A stretch of 39,146 nt of DNA, from the IMG/VR virus record IMGVR_UViG_3300042691_012902, positions 1 to 39,146 of that record. One strand, 5' to 3'. The notes under the pieces are model-generated. The model was not told where the DNA came from, did no database searches, and saw only the letters and a list, made by a program, of their open reading frames with translations. Shown here one piece after another: positions 30,749 to 38,022 of the stretch. This stretch comes from a virus. Both the position numbers and the translations under genes were made by a program. Numbering within the stretch: position 1 is the stretch's first letter; the number at the start of each line of letters is the position of its first letter.

Positions 30749-30768
30749 AACTATTAGGAGGAATAATT

Positions 30769-31050
30769 ATGCACATTTTCAACATCTTGTTACAGACCAA
30801 CAAGAACACTTACAAGGATTGTCATGTAGCTTATCCAGTTTACCACATTGACGAGTATGACCTTTACAAGCGAGCTATACTGGTTGACGTATTCAGTTGT
30901 ATTGATGGTACTGGCAACAAAGCACTAGACGAATTGTATGACAAGTATCCTGATGTCATCCATGTTGCAACACACACTATTACAGACTACGGTATGCAAT
31001 CTATGTTAGAAAAGCAGGAGGAATTTAATGATAAACATAATCTCTCTTAG
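30769..31050 (+). CDS. early protein (93 aa)
   Basis: 93 residues, ribosome site AGGAGG 8 bases before the ATG. Sequence has TNKNTYKDCHVAYPVYHID and a helical, charged end (MQSMLEKQEEFNDKHN). No family recognised. The last codons overlap the start of the RadC-like gene, whose ribosome site GGAGG is coded within this gene. Confidence 0.68.
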   Translation: MHIFNILLQTNKNTYKDCHVAYPVYHIDEYDLYKRAILVDVFSCIDGTGNKALDELYDKYPDVIHVATHTITDYGMQSMLEKQEEFNDKHNLS

Positions 31051-31474
31051 ACAAGTAAGAGAAAAGTCGGTACCTTATATGCAAAAAGCTATACACATAC
31101 CTGAAGACATCGTTGAGTTACTAGAGCGAGCACTAGACCTAAGCAATAGGTCTGAAGAATTAATGGGTATGCTTAGCTTAGATATTAAGAATAAGGTATC
31201 AGGGCTTCACATTATTGCAACGGGCACAGTGGATAAAACACTGTGCTCTCCTCGTGAAGTATTCAAGCATGCTTTATTGAATAATGCACGGTCAGTTATC
31301 TTGTTTCATAATCATCCAAGCGGTGAGTTAACACCATCAAAGGATGATATCTATCTTACAGAACGTATGATAGAGTGCGGTAGAATATTATGTATAGAAG
31401 TGTTAGACCACATTGTAGTTAGTGACAATGATTTTCTATCCATGAAGGGAGAGGGTTTGTGTGAGTTTGATTAG
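31028..31474 (+). CDS. radC: RadC-like JAB/MPN domain protein
   Basis: 148 residues, about the length of a single RadC-type JAB domain. The metal-binding signature is complete: HNHPSG at 94-99 and the following SKDD (Ser104, Asp107), with a Glu near 44 (SEEL). The conserved strand SVILFHNHP and the closing IEVLDHIVVSDNDFLS are also typical. RadC family members occur widely on mobile elements; their precise reaction is uncertain. In the early block it may act in DNA transactions or against host defence; that is an inference. It starts inside the previous gene with AGGAGG. Confidence 0.87.
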   Translation: MINIISLRQVREKSVPYMQKAIHIPEDIVELLERALDLSNRSEELMGMLSLDIKNKVSGLHIIATGTVDKTLCSPREVFKHALLNNARSVILFHNHPSGELTPSKDDIYLTERMIECGRILCIEVLDHIVVSDNDFLSMKGEGLCEFD

Positions 31475-32144
31475 TAAAGCTAATGCAAAGACGGTCAAGG
31501 GTGAAAAGTATGATTATCTTACTGGTATCTTGTATATGATGCCTGATGTTCGTACTTGTTCATTCGCTCTCAAGGCAGGATGTTTGAAGTCTTGCCTTGT
31601 CTTTAGTGGCTATGCTCAGATTTATTCAAGCATTAACAAAGGTAGAACTAGAAAACGTGAATTGTTCTTTAACAACAACGAAGAATTTTTCAATATCCTT
31701 ATCAAAGATATTGAACAGTACAAGCGGCGAGCAAAACGCAATAACATGCAACTTGCAATACGACTCAATGGTACGTCTGACATTGAGTATGAGAACATCC
31801 CAGTACGTGGCTATAATAATATATTCGAAATGTTCCCTGATATTCAGTTCTATGACTACACTAAGATTGTAGAGCGTTTCAATCGTGTATTGCCAAGCAA
31901 TTATGACCTTACATTCAGTTATTCGGGTACAGAAGAATACAGACCAAGTGTGGAGGAGGCGATGAGGTTAAAAGTACGTACGGCTTTTGTATATCAAGAT
32001 ACAATGCCAACAGAGTTCATGGGTATGCCAGTTATCAATGGTGATGAGCACGACTTAAGATTTACAGAACCAAAGCATGTAGCAATTGCACTAAGAGCTA
32101 AGGGTAAGAAAGCAAAGAGTAGCAATTCAAAATTCTTTGTGTGA
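31461..32144 (+). CDS. Gp88-like phage protein
   Basis: 227 residues, GTG start at 31461 with GGGAGAGGG upstream, overlapping the RadC-like gene by 14 bases. The N terminus NAKTVKGEKYDYLTGILYMM, followed by RTCSFALKAGCLKSCL, is the pattern of the Gp88-type family of mycobacteriophages and others, with conserved Cys that could bind a metal. The C-terminal part (YDYTKIVERFNRVL, DLTFSYSGTEE) is also typical. Function unknown; the family is widespread in phages. Confidence 0.72.
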   Translation: MSLISKANAKTVKGEKYDYLTGILYMMPDVRTCSFALKAGCLKSCLVFSGYAQIYSSINKGRTRKRELFFNNNEEFFNILIKDIEQYKRRAKRNNMQLAIRLNGTSDIEYENIPVRGYNNIFEMFPDIQFYDYTKIVERFNRVLPSNYDLTFSYSGTEEYRPSVEEAMRLKVRTAFVYQDTMPTEFMGMPVINGDEHDLRFTEPKHVAIALRAKGKKAKSSNSKFFV

Positions 32145-32197
32145 GGAACTTGAATTACAAATTACAAAAATATATAATGATGAAAGGAGGTGAAAAT

Positions 32198-32431
32198 ATG
32201 AGCAGGATTGAAGGGTTGATAGAATATTACTATGACCTATGCGGCTACTATTCAATCGATAAAATCGCTGATGAAATGTATGAAGATGGCGAGATTGATG
32301 AGGAGCAATGTGAGCAATTGAAGGAGGATGATGACGCAATATTCTTCTTGAAGATGTTGCAATCACACAGACCATCAGAGTATGACGAAGAATGGGCATT
32401 AGAAATGTATCACTTAAACAAACACTATTAA
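32198..32431 (+). CDS. acidic early protein (77 aa)
   Basis: 77 residues from ATG 32198, with a near-perfect AAAGGAGGTGA upstream; an ATG in frame at 32141 lacks one. Strongly acidic (MYEDGEIDEEQCEQLKEDDD) and helical, with YYYDLCGYYSIDKIADE near the start. No family recognised. Possible host-factor antagonist or DNA mimic by composition only. Confidence 0.72.
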   Translation: MSRIEGLIEYYYDLCGYYSIDKIADEMYEDGEIDEEQCEQLKEDDDAIFFLKMLQSHRPSEYDEEWALEMYHLNKHY

Positions 32432-32446
32432 AATGGAGGAATAACA

Positions 32447-32689
32447 ATGCCACAGTATATTTCAAACGCTATATTACCAAATCGGTCGGACAAAATTAAA
32501 GTGAAACTCGAGTTTTCTGAAGAAAATATACCATCTTTAGCTATTGAAATCCTACATTACACAGAGAGAGGTACCTTCACTGGTACCACACGCACTACTT
32601 ACCAGTTTGACACGTCTGAGCAACTTAATAATCTTGTAGACCAAATCGAAATGCAAGTTACCGCGGCTAGACAAAACAATGAGATTTAA
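32447..32689 (+). CDS. early protein (80 aa)
   Basis: 80 residues with GGAGG 8 bases before the ATG. Predicted beta-sheet then helix: KIKVKLEFSEENIPSLAIEI, GTFTGTTRTTYQFDTSEQ, LVDQIEMQVTAARQ. No family recognised. Followed by a small hairpin and the next gene. Confidence 0.68.
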   Translation: MPQYISNAILPNRSDKIKVKLEFSEENIPSLAIEILHYTERGTFTGTTRTTYQFDTSEQLNNLVDQIEMQVTAARQNNEI

Positions 32690-32699
32690 GTATCAAGGT

Positions 32700-32723
32700 T
32701 TGCGGTCATCCTTAAAACCGCAA
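32700..32723 (+). other. intercistronic hairpin
   Basis: Stem TTGCGGT / ACCGCAA (7 bp), loop of 10 bases. No T-run follows, so a processing or stability role is more likely than termination. Confidence 0.5.
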
Positions 32724-32746
32724 CTATTACAAAGGAGATGATTTAG

Positions 32747-32884
32747 TTGTTAAGAAGGTATGACCAATTACGAGAAGACTTACAGGAAATTGCAAGAAAA
32801 CTACACCCACTAGACTACAAGGACTGGATGTACAAGCCACAAGGTGTTGAAATTGCCTTTAGTACAAAGGGAGGACAACAATGA
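32747..32884 (+). CDS. small protein (45 aa), TTG start
   Basis: 45 residues from TTG 32747, with AAAGGAG upstream and 9 bases spacing; no ATG is available in frame before the first conserved-looking residues. Helical and basic (LRRYDQLREDLQEIARKL, then DWMYKPQGVEIAF). Its stop overlaps the next ATG, and its last codons supply that gene's ribosome site. No family recognised. Confidence 0.6.
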   Translation: MLRRYDQLREDLQEIARKLHPLDYKDWMYKPQGVEIAFSTKGGQQ

Positions 32885-33087
32885 AAAAAGATGGTATTCG
32901 GTTCGCAGGTATTTACGGAGCATGGTACGTAATTGATAGTAAAGTTGTAAACGGTCAGCAATTATATCTCGTAGAGTCAGAAACATTTGGAGATGAAGCC
33001 CCTTGTATTATCATTGACGAGAACTACAACATCATACAAGATGACGTGTACAACGGCTTTGACGAGATACAAGAAGTACAAGATTAG
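32881..33087 (+). CDS. early protein (68 aa)
   Basis: 68 acidic residues, ATG overlapping the previous stop, GGGAGG 7 bases upstream. Beta-rich (GIYGAWYVIDSKVVNGQQLY, CIIIDENYNIIQDDVYNG), possibly a small SH3- or barrel-like fold. No family recognised. Confidence 0.68.
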   Translation: MKKDGIRFAGIYGAWYVIDSKVVNGQQLYLVESETFGDEAPCIIIDENYNIIQDDVYNGFDEIQEVQD

Positions 33088-33109
33088 AGAATGGGTTGAG
33101 GATGTGGTC

Positions 33110-33379
33110 GTGCCACGATTAGAGAAACTTGTAATTGATGGCACGGTCATATCTTATAGTAAATCTAAAGTATCGGAGAGCTCGTACATTAGTATAACCA
33201 ACGACTTATTAGACGTGTTTTACGAAGTACGAGTCTCTAATCACAGGAACCGTAACGTCATGGGGCACGATTATACGGTTTACATGTCAGATAATGATGT
33301 AATGAAAACTAAACGTGTGCTTTACAAGGAAATACTTGAGTATATACAATATCTATCACCACAAATATTTAAGGAGTGA
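33110..33379 (+). CDS. early protein (about 89 aa), start uncertain
   Basis: The conserved-looking part begins REWVEDVVVPRLEKLVIDGT and ends SPQIFKE. The open frame extends back to an ATG at 33041 and another at 32987, both inside the previous gene and without ribosome sites. GTG 33110 has GAGG 8 bases upstream and is preferred, but the helix seems to begin earlier, so an unusual ATT at 33083 cannot be excluded. No family recognised. Confidence 0.6.
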   Translation: MPRLEKLVIDGTVISYSKSKVSESSYISITNDLLDVFYEVRVSNHRNRNVMGHDYTVYMSDNDVMKTKRVLYKEILEYIQYLSPQIFKE

Positions 33380-33384
33380 GCTAT

Positions 33385-33825
33385 TTGAAGATTGTAACAG
33401 ACAACCAGTGCCAAGCATGTGGCACAAGACGTAAGAAGAAACTTTTGGTGTTCAGCGATAACTTTGTCCCGTACTGTAACAGTTACTGGATATGCAATGA
33501 AAGCCACCCTAACCACCCAAGCCAGAAGGATATGAAGAAGCTATATCAATTCGCTGAAGTACAAGCTATGATGGCAAACAAAGTACCTGACGAAGCACAC
33601 GCTATTAGGCAATTAATGAACAAGCCATTGTCAGTACGTATTAGTGACTATAAGACCATCAGGTTCTTATTGGACATCAAGAAGCAAGAAGAACTAGCAA
33701 CAATATCAGATGCGGTTCGACATTGTATTGATTACACTATCAAAGACCACAGACCATCAACAGTAGCACCAGTTAAACCACTAGAACCAAGTACAAAACT
33801 AGACGAGGAGGATTTATCATTCTAA
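33385..33825 (+). CDS. zinc-finger and RHH-like DNA-binding protein (146 aa)
   Basis: 146 residues from TTG 33385 with AAGGAG 9 bases upstream (the overlapping GTG 33376 falls within that site). The N terminus has CQACGTRRKKKLLVF and YCNSYWICNESHP, a probable zinc-binding cluster; residues about 88-125 (PLSVRISDYKTIRFLLDIK, ISDAVRHCIDYTI) look like a ribbon-helix-helix region. A DNA- or RNA-binding early regulator is plausible. Its stop overlaps the next ATG (TAATG). Confidence 0.68.
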   Translation: MKIVTDNQCQACGTRRKKKLLVFSDNFVPYCNSYWICNESHPNHPSQKDMKKLYQFAEVQAMMANKVPDEAHAIRQLMNKPLSVRISDYKTIRFLLDIKKQEELATISDAVRHCIDYTIKDHRPSTVAPVKPLEPSTKLDEEDLSF

Positions 33826-34034
33826 TGGACAAAATTAACCCAGACCACTACAAAACAGGCGGTATCGAAACTATCGAATACATCAAAGCTAAACTTACCA
33901 CAGAAGCCTTTGAGGGATACCTTGTTGGCAACATCTTGAAGTACGTTTCTCGTTACAAGAGCAAGAACGGATTGGAAGACCTACACAAAGCAGAATGGTA
34001 CCTATGCCGACTAATAAAGGAGATACAAAAATGA
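33825..34034 (+). CDS. DUF3310 (SaV-like) protein
   Basis: 69 residues matching a common small phage family: NPDHYKTGGIETIEYIKAKL, then FEGYLVGNILKYVSRYKSKN and DLHKAEWYLCRLI. The family is widespread in Gram-positive and other phages, often near replication or nucleotide genes; its function is unknown. It begins one base into the previous stop and overlaps the next ATG. Confidence 0.85.
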   Translation: MDKINPDHYKTGGIETIEYIKAKLTTEAFEGYLVGNILKYVSRYKSKNGLEDLHKAEWYLCRLIKEIQK

Positions 34035-34282
34035 ACCATTTCGACATTTTAGAACTAGAAGAAGATGCCCAAAAAATATTCAAAGATATTTTAAAACTGA
34101 AAGCTAAATTCTATCGAATGACAAAAAAGCCAAGAACAGGCGACATTTACGACACATCAGAATTAAACGATTTACAGGAAGACTTAGACAGTGTTGTTAT
34201 CGATTGGGAAGAAAATGTTTTATATAAATTAGAAACTTGCAGAAAAGAAAACTGGAGGGCTATACATGGAAATAAAAATTAA
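34031..34282 (+). CDS. early protein (83 aa)
   Basis: 83 residues from ATG 34031, with AAAGGAG upstream; overlaps the DUF3310 stop by 4 bases. Helical and acidic (HFDILELEEDAQKIFKDIL, LNDLQEDLDSVVIDWEENV), ending in basic WRAIHGNKN. No family recognised. It overlaps the next gene by 17 bases. Confidence 0.68.
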   Translation: MNHFDILELEEDAQKIFKDILKLKAKFYRMTKKPRTGDIYDTSELNDLQEDLDSVVIDWEENVLYKLETCRKENWRAIHGNKN

Positions 34283-34985
34283 TCTCGATGACAAACCAAA
34301 CTTAAAAGCGGCATTCCTGTCAGATAAAGCCAAAGCAAAAGAGATTGTGTCAGTTTTTGTCGAATGCATGGAAGAATCATTTAAGGAAGATAAAGGTATT
34401 AAATGGTCAGAGCTTCCAAATCAATTGAATCCTAACTTAACGTTTCGTGATTTGATTATGGGCATCTTAAAAGGTGCCCTCGATGTGAGAGATATCAACC
34501 CTGATGTGTTCGAAGCGTTACTAATTGAGGTACACCCACTATCCATGCTAGCCCCACGCAAGGACTTCATCACAGGCGAAATGTACCAACGCAACTGGCG
34601 AGGGCACTTCCGATTGGAAGACGACTCCAAAGCAGACGAGCTAGCCATTTCTAACATCCTACGCACACTTCTTAGATACAGCAAATACGTTAGTATCAAG
34701 CAACTTGCAGAAGCGATTGACACCAAGCAGGAGATGACGTTCCGCGGTATTGGCTCTCGTGTGATGGAACTGCTACCTATGAGACCTGCAATCGAATACC
34801 AACGCACCCACATGGGTGAACTGTTTGTAGGCACATTCGACTTGGAAACAGGCGGCTTAGATTGTGGTGAGCATGAGGAGACAGACTTCTGTCCTGCATG
34901 TAAAAAGAAAGATATTGCACAGATTGAATCAAATATGATATGCTTCACATGTAATGCTTCATATAGAATAAAGGAGGTGAAATGA
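34266..34985 (+). CDS. protein with C-terminal zinc ribbon (239 aa)
   Basis: 239 residues, GGAGGG upstream of the ATG. The N-terminal and middle parts are helical (KAKEIVSVFVECMEESFKE, LIMGILKGALDVRDINPDVF); the C terminus has CPACKKKD and ICFTCNASYR, a four-Cys zinc ribbon, preceded by an acidic CGEHEETD. Directly upstream of the SNF2 helicase gene, so a role in replication or transcription is plausible. No family recognised. Confidence 0.72.
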   Translation: MEIKINLDDKPNLKAAFLSDKAKAKEIVSVFVECMEESFKEDKGIKWSELPNQLNPNLTFRDLIMGILKGALDVRDINPDVFEALLIEVHPLSMLAPRKDFITGEMYQRNWRGHFRLEDDSKADELAISNILRTLLRYSKYVSIKQLAEAIDTKQEMTFRGIGSRVMELLPMRPAIEYQRTHMGELFVGTFDLETGGLDCGEHEETDFCPACKKKDIAQIESNMICFTCNASYRIKEVK

Positions 34986-35149
34986 TGCTACCGAAACTAC
35001 ATCCACTACAGAAAACGTACATTGATACCAAACGTTCAAAGGAGCGTGTGGACTTGTTCAGACAAGACAGAAATAGCGAACAATTAGCGGAAATTAGCGG
35101 CAAATTAGCGGAACTTCTAGTTTTACTAGACAACTATAAGGAGGTTTAA
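34982..35149 (+). CDS. small helical protein (55 aa) before the helicase gene
   Basis: 55 residues from ATG 34982 (or 34985), overlapping the previous stop (ATGA) and preceded by AAAGGAGG. Helical and amphipathic: TYIDTKRSKERVDLFRQ, EQLAEISGKLAELLVLLDN. It ends with the codons that form the helicase ribosome site (AAGGAGG). Coding DNA contains three direct copies of AATTAGCGG (listed separately). Confidence 0.65.
   Translation: MMLPKLHPLQKTYIDTKRSKERVDLFRQDRNSEQLAEISGKLAELLVLLDNYKEV
35082..35111 (+). repeat. three direct copies of AATTAGCGG
   Basis: Perfect copies at 35082-35090, 35092-35100 and 35103-35111, with a degenerate AATAGCGAA just before (35072-35080). Spacing of 10 and 11 bases places them on one face of the helix, as iterons for a replication initiator would be; they also simply encode LAEISGKLAE. 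Confidence 0.6.
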
Positions 35150-35150
35150 G

Positions 35151-36758
35151 ATGTTTACGGAAGACCAAGACTTTGTGTATATAATGGGAAAAACTAAAAA
35201 TGAAAATGAGATACTAAGAGATTTAGACGGAGTCTGGGTTAAGAATAAAGGTCATAAATTTCCAAAGAACTTTTGGTGTATGAACGAACTTGAGAAGTAC
35301 TTTCCACAACTTAAAACAAACGTTGGGTTTCAGAACACCAAAGACAAGTTAGAGTTATCGTTTGCCACGCTTATTACCTTAAAGACAAAGGAAATTGTTT
35401 CTAATCCGAAGCTGAGACCGTATCAAAATCAAGATGTGTTCTATCTATTTAATATGCCAGCGGCTGGAGTGTTCAATGAGCCACGTACAGGTAAAACACC
35501 AACTACTATTGAGTTAATACGTACTCTTGGAGCACAGAGAAACATTATCATCTGTCCAGCTTCCTTAATATGGAACTGGAAGAAAGAGTTTGAGCAGTGG
35601 TACCCCGAACACTACACTGTTGTTGTGAATGGAAGCAAGAAAGATAGAGCAGATACTTACGAATGGTTTTCTTTGTCTACTTCAAAAGCAACCCTGATTA
35701 TAAGCAAAGACACTTTCAAACAAGATAGACCAAGCATGGAGTTTGAAGTTGCTGTGGTTGACGAAGCACACTTCCTTCGCAATCACAACTCTGCTCAATC
35801 AAAAGCTATTTGTGGGATACGTGCCAAACGTAAGTATGCTCTTACAGGAACACCGACAGTTAAGCATGCCGCTGATATTTACGGCATAATGAAGTTCCTA
35901 TACCCAAGCAAGTTCTCTAGCTATTGGGCATTTGTCGGTCGATACTTCCATACTTACAACAACGGATTCGGTCAGAAACTTGCTGATGTTAAACGCCATC
36001 GCAAAACAGAACTGCAAGAAATGATAGGGCTAATGTCTGTGCAACGCAAACGTAAAGATGTTATGCAATGGCTTCCTGATAAGCAATGGATAACTATTCC
36101 TATCATCATGGGCAAGAAGCAATGCGGTCTCTATGACCAGATGTCATCTGATTTCTTTGCGATGGATGATGAGCAGGAGCACTCTATCGATGCTATGACT
36201 GCTCTTACAAAGTTGTTACGATTGCGTCAGCTTAGCTTAGACCCAAGGCTTGTAGGATTTGATGTAGCAGGAGCAAAGACAGATGCCATTCTAGAGTATC
36301 TAGAAGATAACAAAGAACCAGTTGTCATCATGTCAATGTTCACGAGCTACTTGAAGTTGATTGCAAGTTTGCTTCCTGCTAAAGTAGACTATGGCATGAT
36401 AACTGGAGAAACTTCAACACTTGTAAGACAAAAAAGTGTAGAAGCGTTCCAGAAAGGCAAACTCAACGTGATTTTCTGTAACATCATAGCGGCTGGTGTT
36501 GGTCTGACCTTAGACCGAGCTGAGACTATCATCTTTACAGATAAGGCATGGAATCCTGCTGACAACGAACAAGCAGAAGACCGTATTACACCTGTATCTA
36601 AGGAACGAAACCACAAGCACAGTATCATCACGTTCGAATCTATGGCTTCTGTGGATGCACATATGAACAAGCTATTGTATGAGAAGAAATCGCTTACTAA
36701 TCTTGTTAACGAAGGCGGTATACAAGCCGTCAAAAAACTTATACGAGGTGTATTATGA
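35151..36758 (+). CDS. SNF2-family helicase / DNA translocase
   Basis: 535 residues, two RecA-like lobes. Motif I NEPRTGKT at 109-116, Ia CPASLIWNW near 135-143, DEAH box VVDEAHFLRN at 202-211, motif III LTGTPTVK at 231-238, motif V ITGETSTLVRQKSV near 417-430 and motif VI EQAEDRI at 473-479. This fits the phage SNF2/superfamily II helicases involved in replication, recombination or repair. AAGGAGG lies 8 bases before the ATG. The stop overlaps the ATG of a membrane micro-peptide. Confidence 0.92.
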   Translation: MFTEDQDFVYIMGKTKNENEILRDLDGVWVKNKGHKFPKNFWCMNELEKYFPQLKTNVGFQNTKDKLELSFATLITLKTKEIVSNPKLRPYQNQDVFYLFNMPAAGVFNEPRTGKTPTTIELIRTLGAQRNIIICPASLIWNWKKEFEQWYPEHYTVVVNGSKKDRADTYEWFSLSTSKATLIISKDTFKQDRPSMEFEVAVVDEAHFLRNHNSAQSKAICGIRAKRKYALTGTPTVKHAADIYGIMKFLYPSKFSSYWAFVGRYFHTYNNGFGQKLADVKRHRKTELQEMIGLMSVQRKRKDVMQWLPDKQWITIPIIMGKKQCGLYDQMSSDFFAMDDEQEHSIDAMTALTKLLRLRQLSLDPRLVGFDVAGAKTDAILEYLEDNKEPVVIMSMFTSYLKLIASLLPAKVDYGMITGETSTLVRQKSVEAFQKGKLNVIFCNIIAAGVGLTLDRAETIIFTDKAWNPADNEQAEDRITPVSKERNHKHSIITFESMASVDAHMNKLLYEKKSLTNLVNEGGIQAVKKLIRGVL

Positions 36759-36859
36759 TACTAGACGCATTGATGTTCACAGCATGGTTGCTACTCATAG
36801 TTATTATGGCAATCATCGTAGCTATCGCACTATTGGTATTCAAAGGGATGAGCAAATGA
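36755..36859 (+). CDS. membrane micro-peptide (34 aa)
   Basis: 34 residues with a single long hydrophobic segment at about 5-28 (ALMFTAWLLLIVIMAIIVAI) and a basic tail FKGMSK. The ATG overlaps the helicase stop (ATGA), and its own stop overlaps the next ATG, a coupling pattern that argues for translation. Function unknown; small membrane peptides in phages include holins, antiholins and superinfection-exclusion proteins. Confidence 0.65.
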   Translation: MILDALMFTAWLLLIVIMAIIVAIALLVFKGMSK

Positions 36860-37263
36860 TTGGAGAAAAATTACTCAGACTGCTAGACTCAATCAGAAAG
36901 TATCAGACAGGAAAAGAAATTCGAGAAGATATGGGGCTACCATATGACAAATTCAATTCATCTATACAAGAACTTACTCGTAGGAAACTAATCAAGCGAA
37001 TTGCTAAAGCCACCTATGTGGTGGATGAAGAAGTGGTAAAAAAGAATATGATTCCGGGCAGACTTTACGAAGAAAAACGAGAAGACCCAATACCACCATT
37101 CAATTACGACTTGAACAAAGTACCCAAGCCTGTTCAGGATTGGATATGGAAAAACAGAAAACTCCCATGTAGTACAATCAAAAAAGAAACTGGCGTGTCC
37201 AGATTCTATATAAGACAAATCATTTATGAGAGGTTGAGTAACTATGAAAAAGGCAGGAATTGA
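36856..37263 (+). CDS. double HTH protein (135 aa), paralogue of the gene at 37580
   Basis: 135 residues. The N-terminal half looks like a winged helix (KLLRLLDSIRKYQTGKEIRE, SIQELTRRKLIKRIAKATYVV); the C-terminal region has a second HTH (STIKKETGVSRFYIRQIIYERL). The protein at 37580 has the same two-domain order and a similar length. The pair flanks the MazG-like gene. AAAGGGATG lies upstream of ATG 36856. A regulatory or DNA-binding role is likely; target unknown. Confidence 0.75.
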   Translation: MIGEKLLRLLDSIRKYQTGKEIREDMGLPYDKFNSSIQELTRRKLIKRIAKATYVVDEEVVKKNMIPGRLYEEKREDPIPPFNYDLNKVPKPVQDWIWKNRKLPCSTIKKETGVSRFYIRQIIYERLSNYEKGRN

Positions 37264-37576
37264 AACGTTTGTGGAGTACCAGCACGAAGTAATACGTACA
37301 ATGAATCACACATCAGGACTAGCTAATTACGCACTAGGACTTGCAGGAGAAGCTGGAGAAACGGCAGACTATCTGAAGAAGGTATTGTTTCATGGGCACG
37401 AACTAGAGCACGAGAAGTTGATGAAAGAACTTGGTGATGTGCTATGGTACATTGCGGCAATCGCAGAGTTTAATAATTACGATTTAGAACAAATCGCACA
37501 GATGAACATCACGAAGCTAAGGCAACGATACCCAAATGGTTACGACCCCAACAAAAGCATAAATCGAAAGGAATAG
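37244..37576 (+). CDS. MazG-like nucleotide pyrophosphohydrolase
   Basis: 110 residues, all helical. The metal-binding pattern is present: GLAGEAGE (Glu36, Glu39) and KELGDVLWYI (Glu62, Asp65), as in MazG/dUTPase-like phage proteins that hydrolyse NTPs or (p)ppGpp. The C terminus RQRYPNGYDP is shared by phage members. The start overlaps the previous gene by 20 bases, with AGAGG upstream. Confidence 0.88.
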   Translation: MKKAGIETFVEYQHEVIRTMNHTSGLANYALGLAGEAGETADYLKKVLFHGHELEHEKLMKELGDVLWYIAAIAEFNNYDLEQIAQMNITKLRQRYPNGYDPNKSINRKE

Positions 37577-37579
37577 GAC

Positions 37580-38011
37580 ATGGAACCAGTCAAACTTACG
37601 TTCCAACAAATCGAAGTATTGGAAGCATTCAAGTATGACGGATGTAAAAGTATAAAAGAAGCAATTGAAAATGTACCGCATGGTTCTACATTTGTGACAA
37701 ATATTGTTAAAGAACTCATCGAGCATAAACTTCTTTATCGGCAAGGACACTACGTTTATATAATCGCAGAAACTCCATACATTCTCACAGAGGAAGAAAG
37801 AGCAGAAACAATTCAGGACAGGCTCGTTGTTGATACAACGACTGTCCCTGAAGACAAACGAAAAATAGTACAAGACATGATGTTTGAGAAACGTTCTGAC
37901 ATTGTAAAAGCTACAGGGCTATCTCGATTGATGGTTGGACTCATACTCGATGAATACATTACTAAGAACTTCAGACGTAACGATCACTTTTATAAAAAAT
38001 TTAAACGATGA
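37580..38011 (+). CDS. double HTH protein (143 aa), paralogue of the gene at 36856
   Basis: 143 residues: N-terminal winged helix-like region (IEVLEAFKYDGCKSIKEAI, VTNIVKELIEHKLLYRQG followed by HYVYI), a linker with acidic and Thr residues, and a C-terminal HTH (KRSDIVKATGLSRLMVGLIL). Same two-domain layout as the 135-residue protein two genes upstream, so they probably arose by duplication. AAAGGA lies upstream of the ATG. Confidence 0.75.
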   Translation: MEPVKLTFQQIEVLEAFKYDGCKSIKEAIENVPHGSTFVTNIVKELIEHKLLYRQGHYVYIIAETPYILTEEERAETIQDRLVVDTTTVPEDKRKIVQDMMFEKRSDIVKATGLSRLMVGLILDEYITKNFRRNDHFYKKFKR

Positions 38012-38022
38012 GGAGTAAACAC

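Noticed and set aside
31028-31474. DNA repair protein RadC with proven repair role
   Set aside because: The JAB motif is clear, but the repair function of the family is doubtful, so only the domain is called.
32031-32045. Fourth hammerhead core (GGTGATGAG)
   Set aside because: It lacks the C before TGATGA, a GAAA partner and stems, and lies inside the Gp88-like gene.
32141-32197. Longer start for the acidic 77-residue protein
   Set aside because: The extension from ATG 32141 overlaps the Gp88-like stop and covers the strong ribosome site of ATG 32198.
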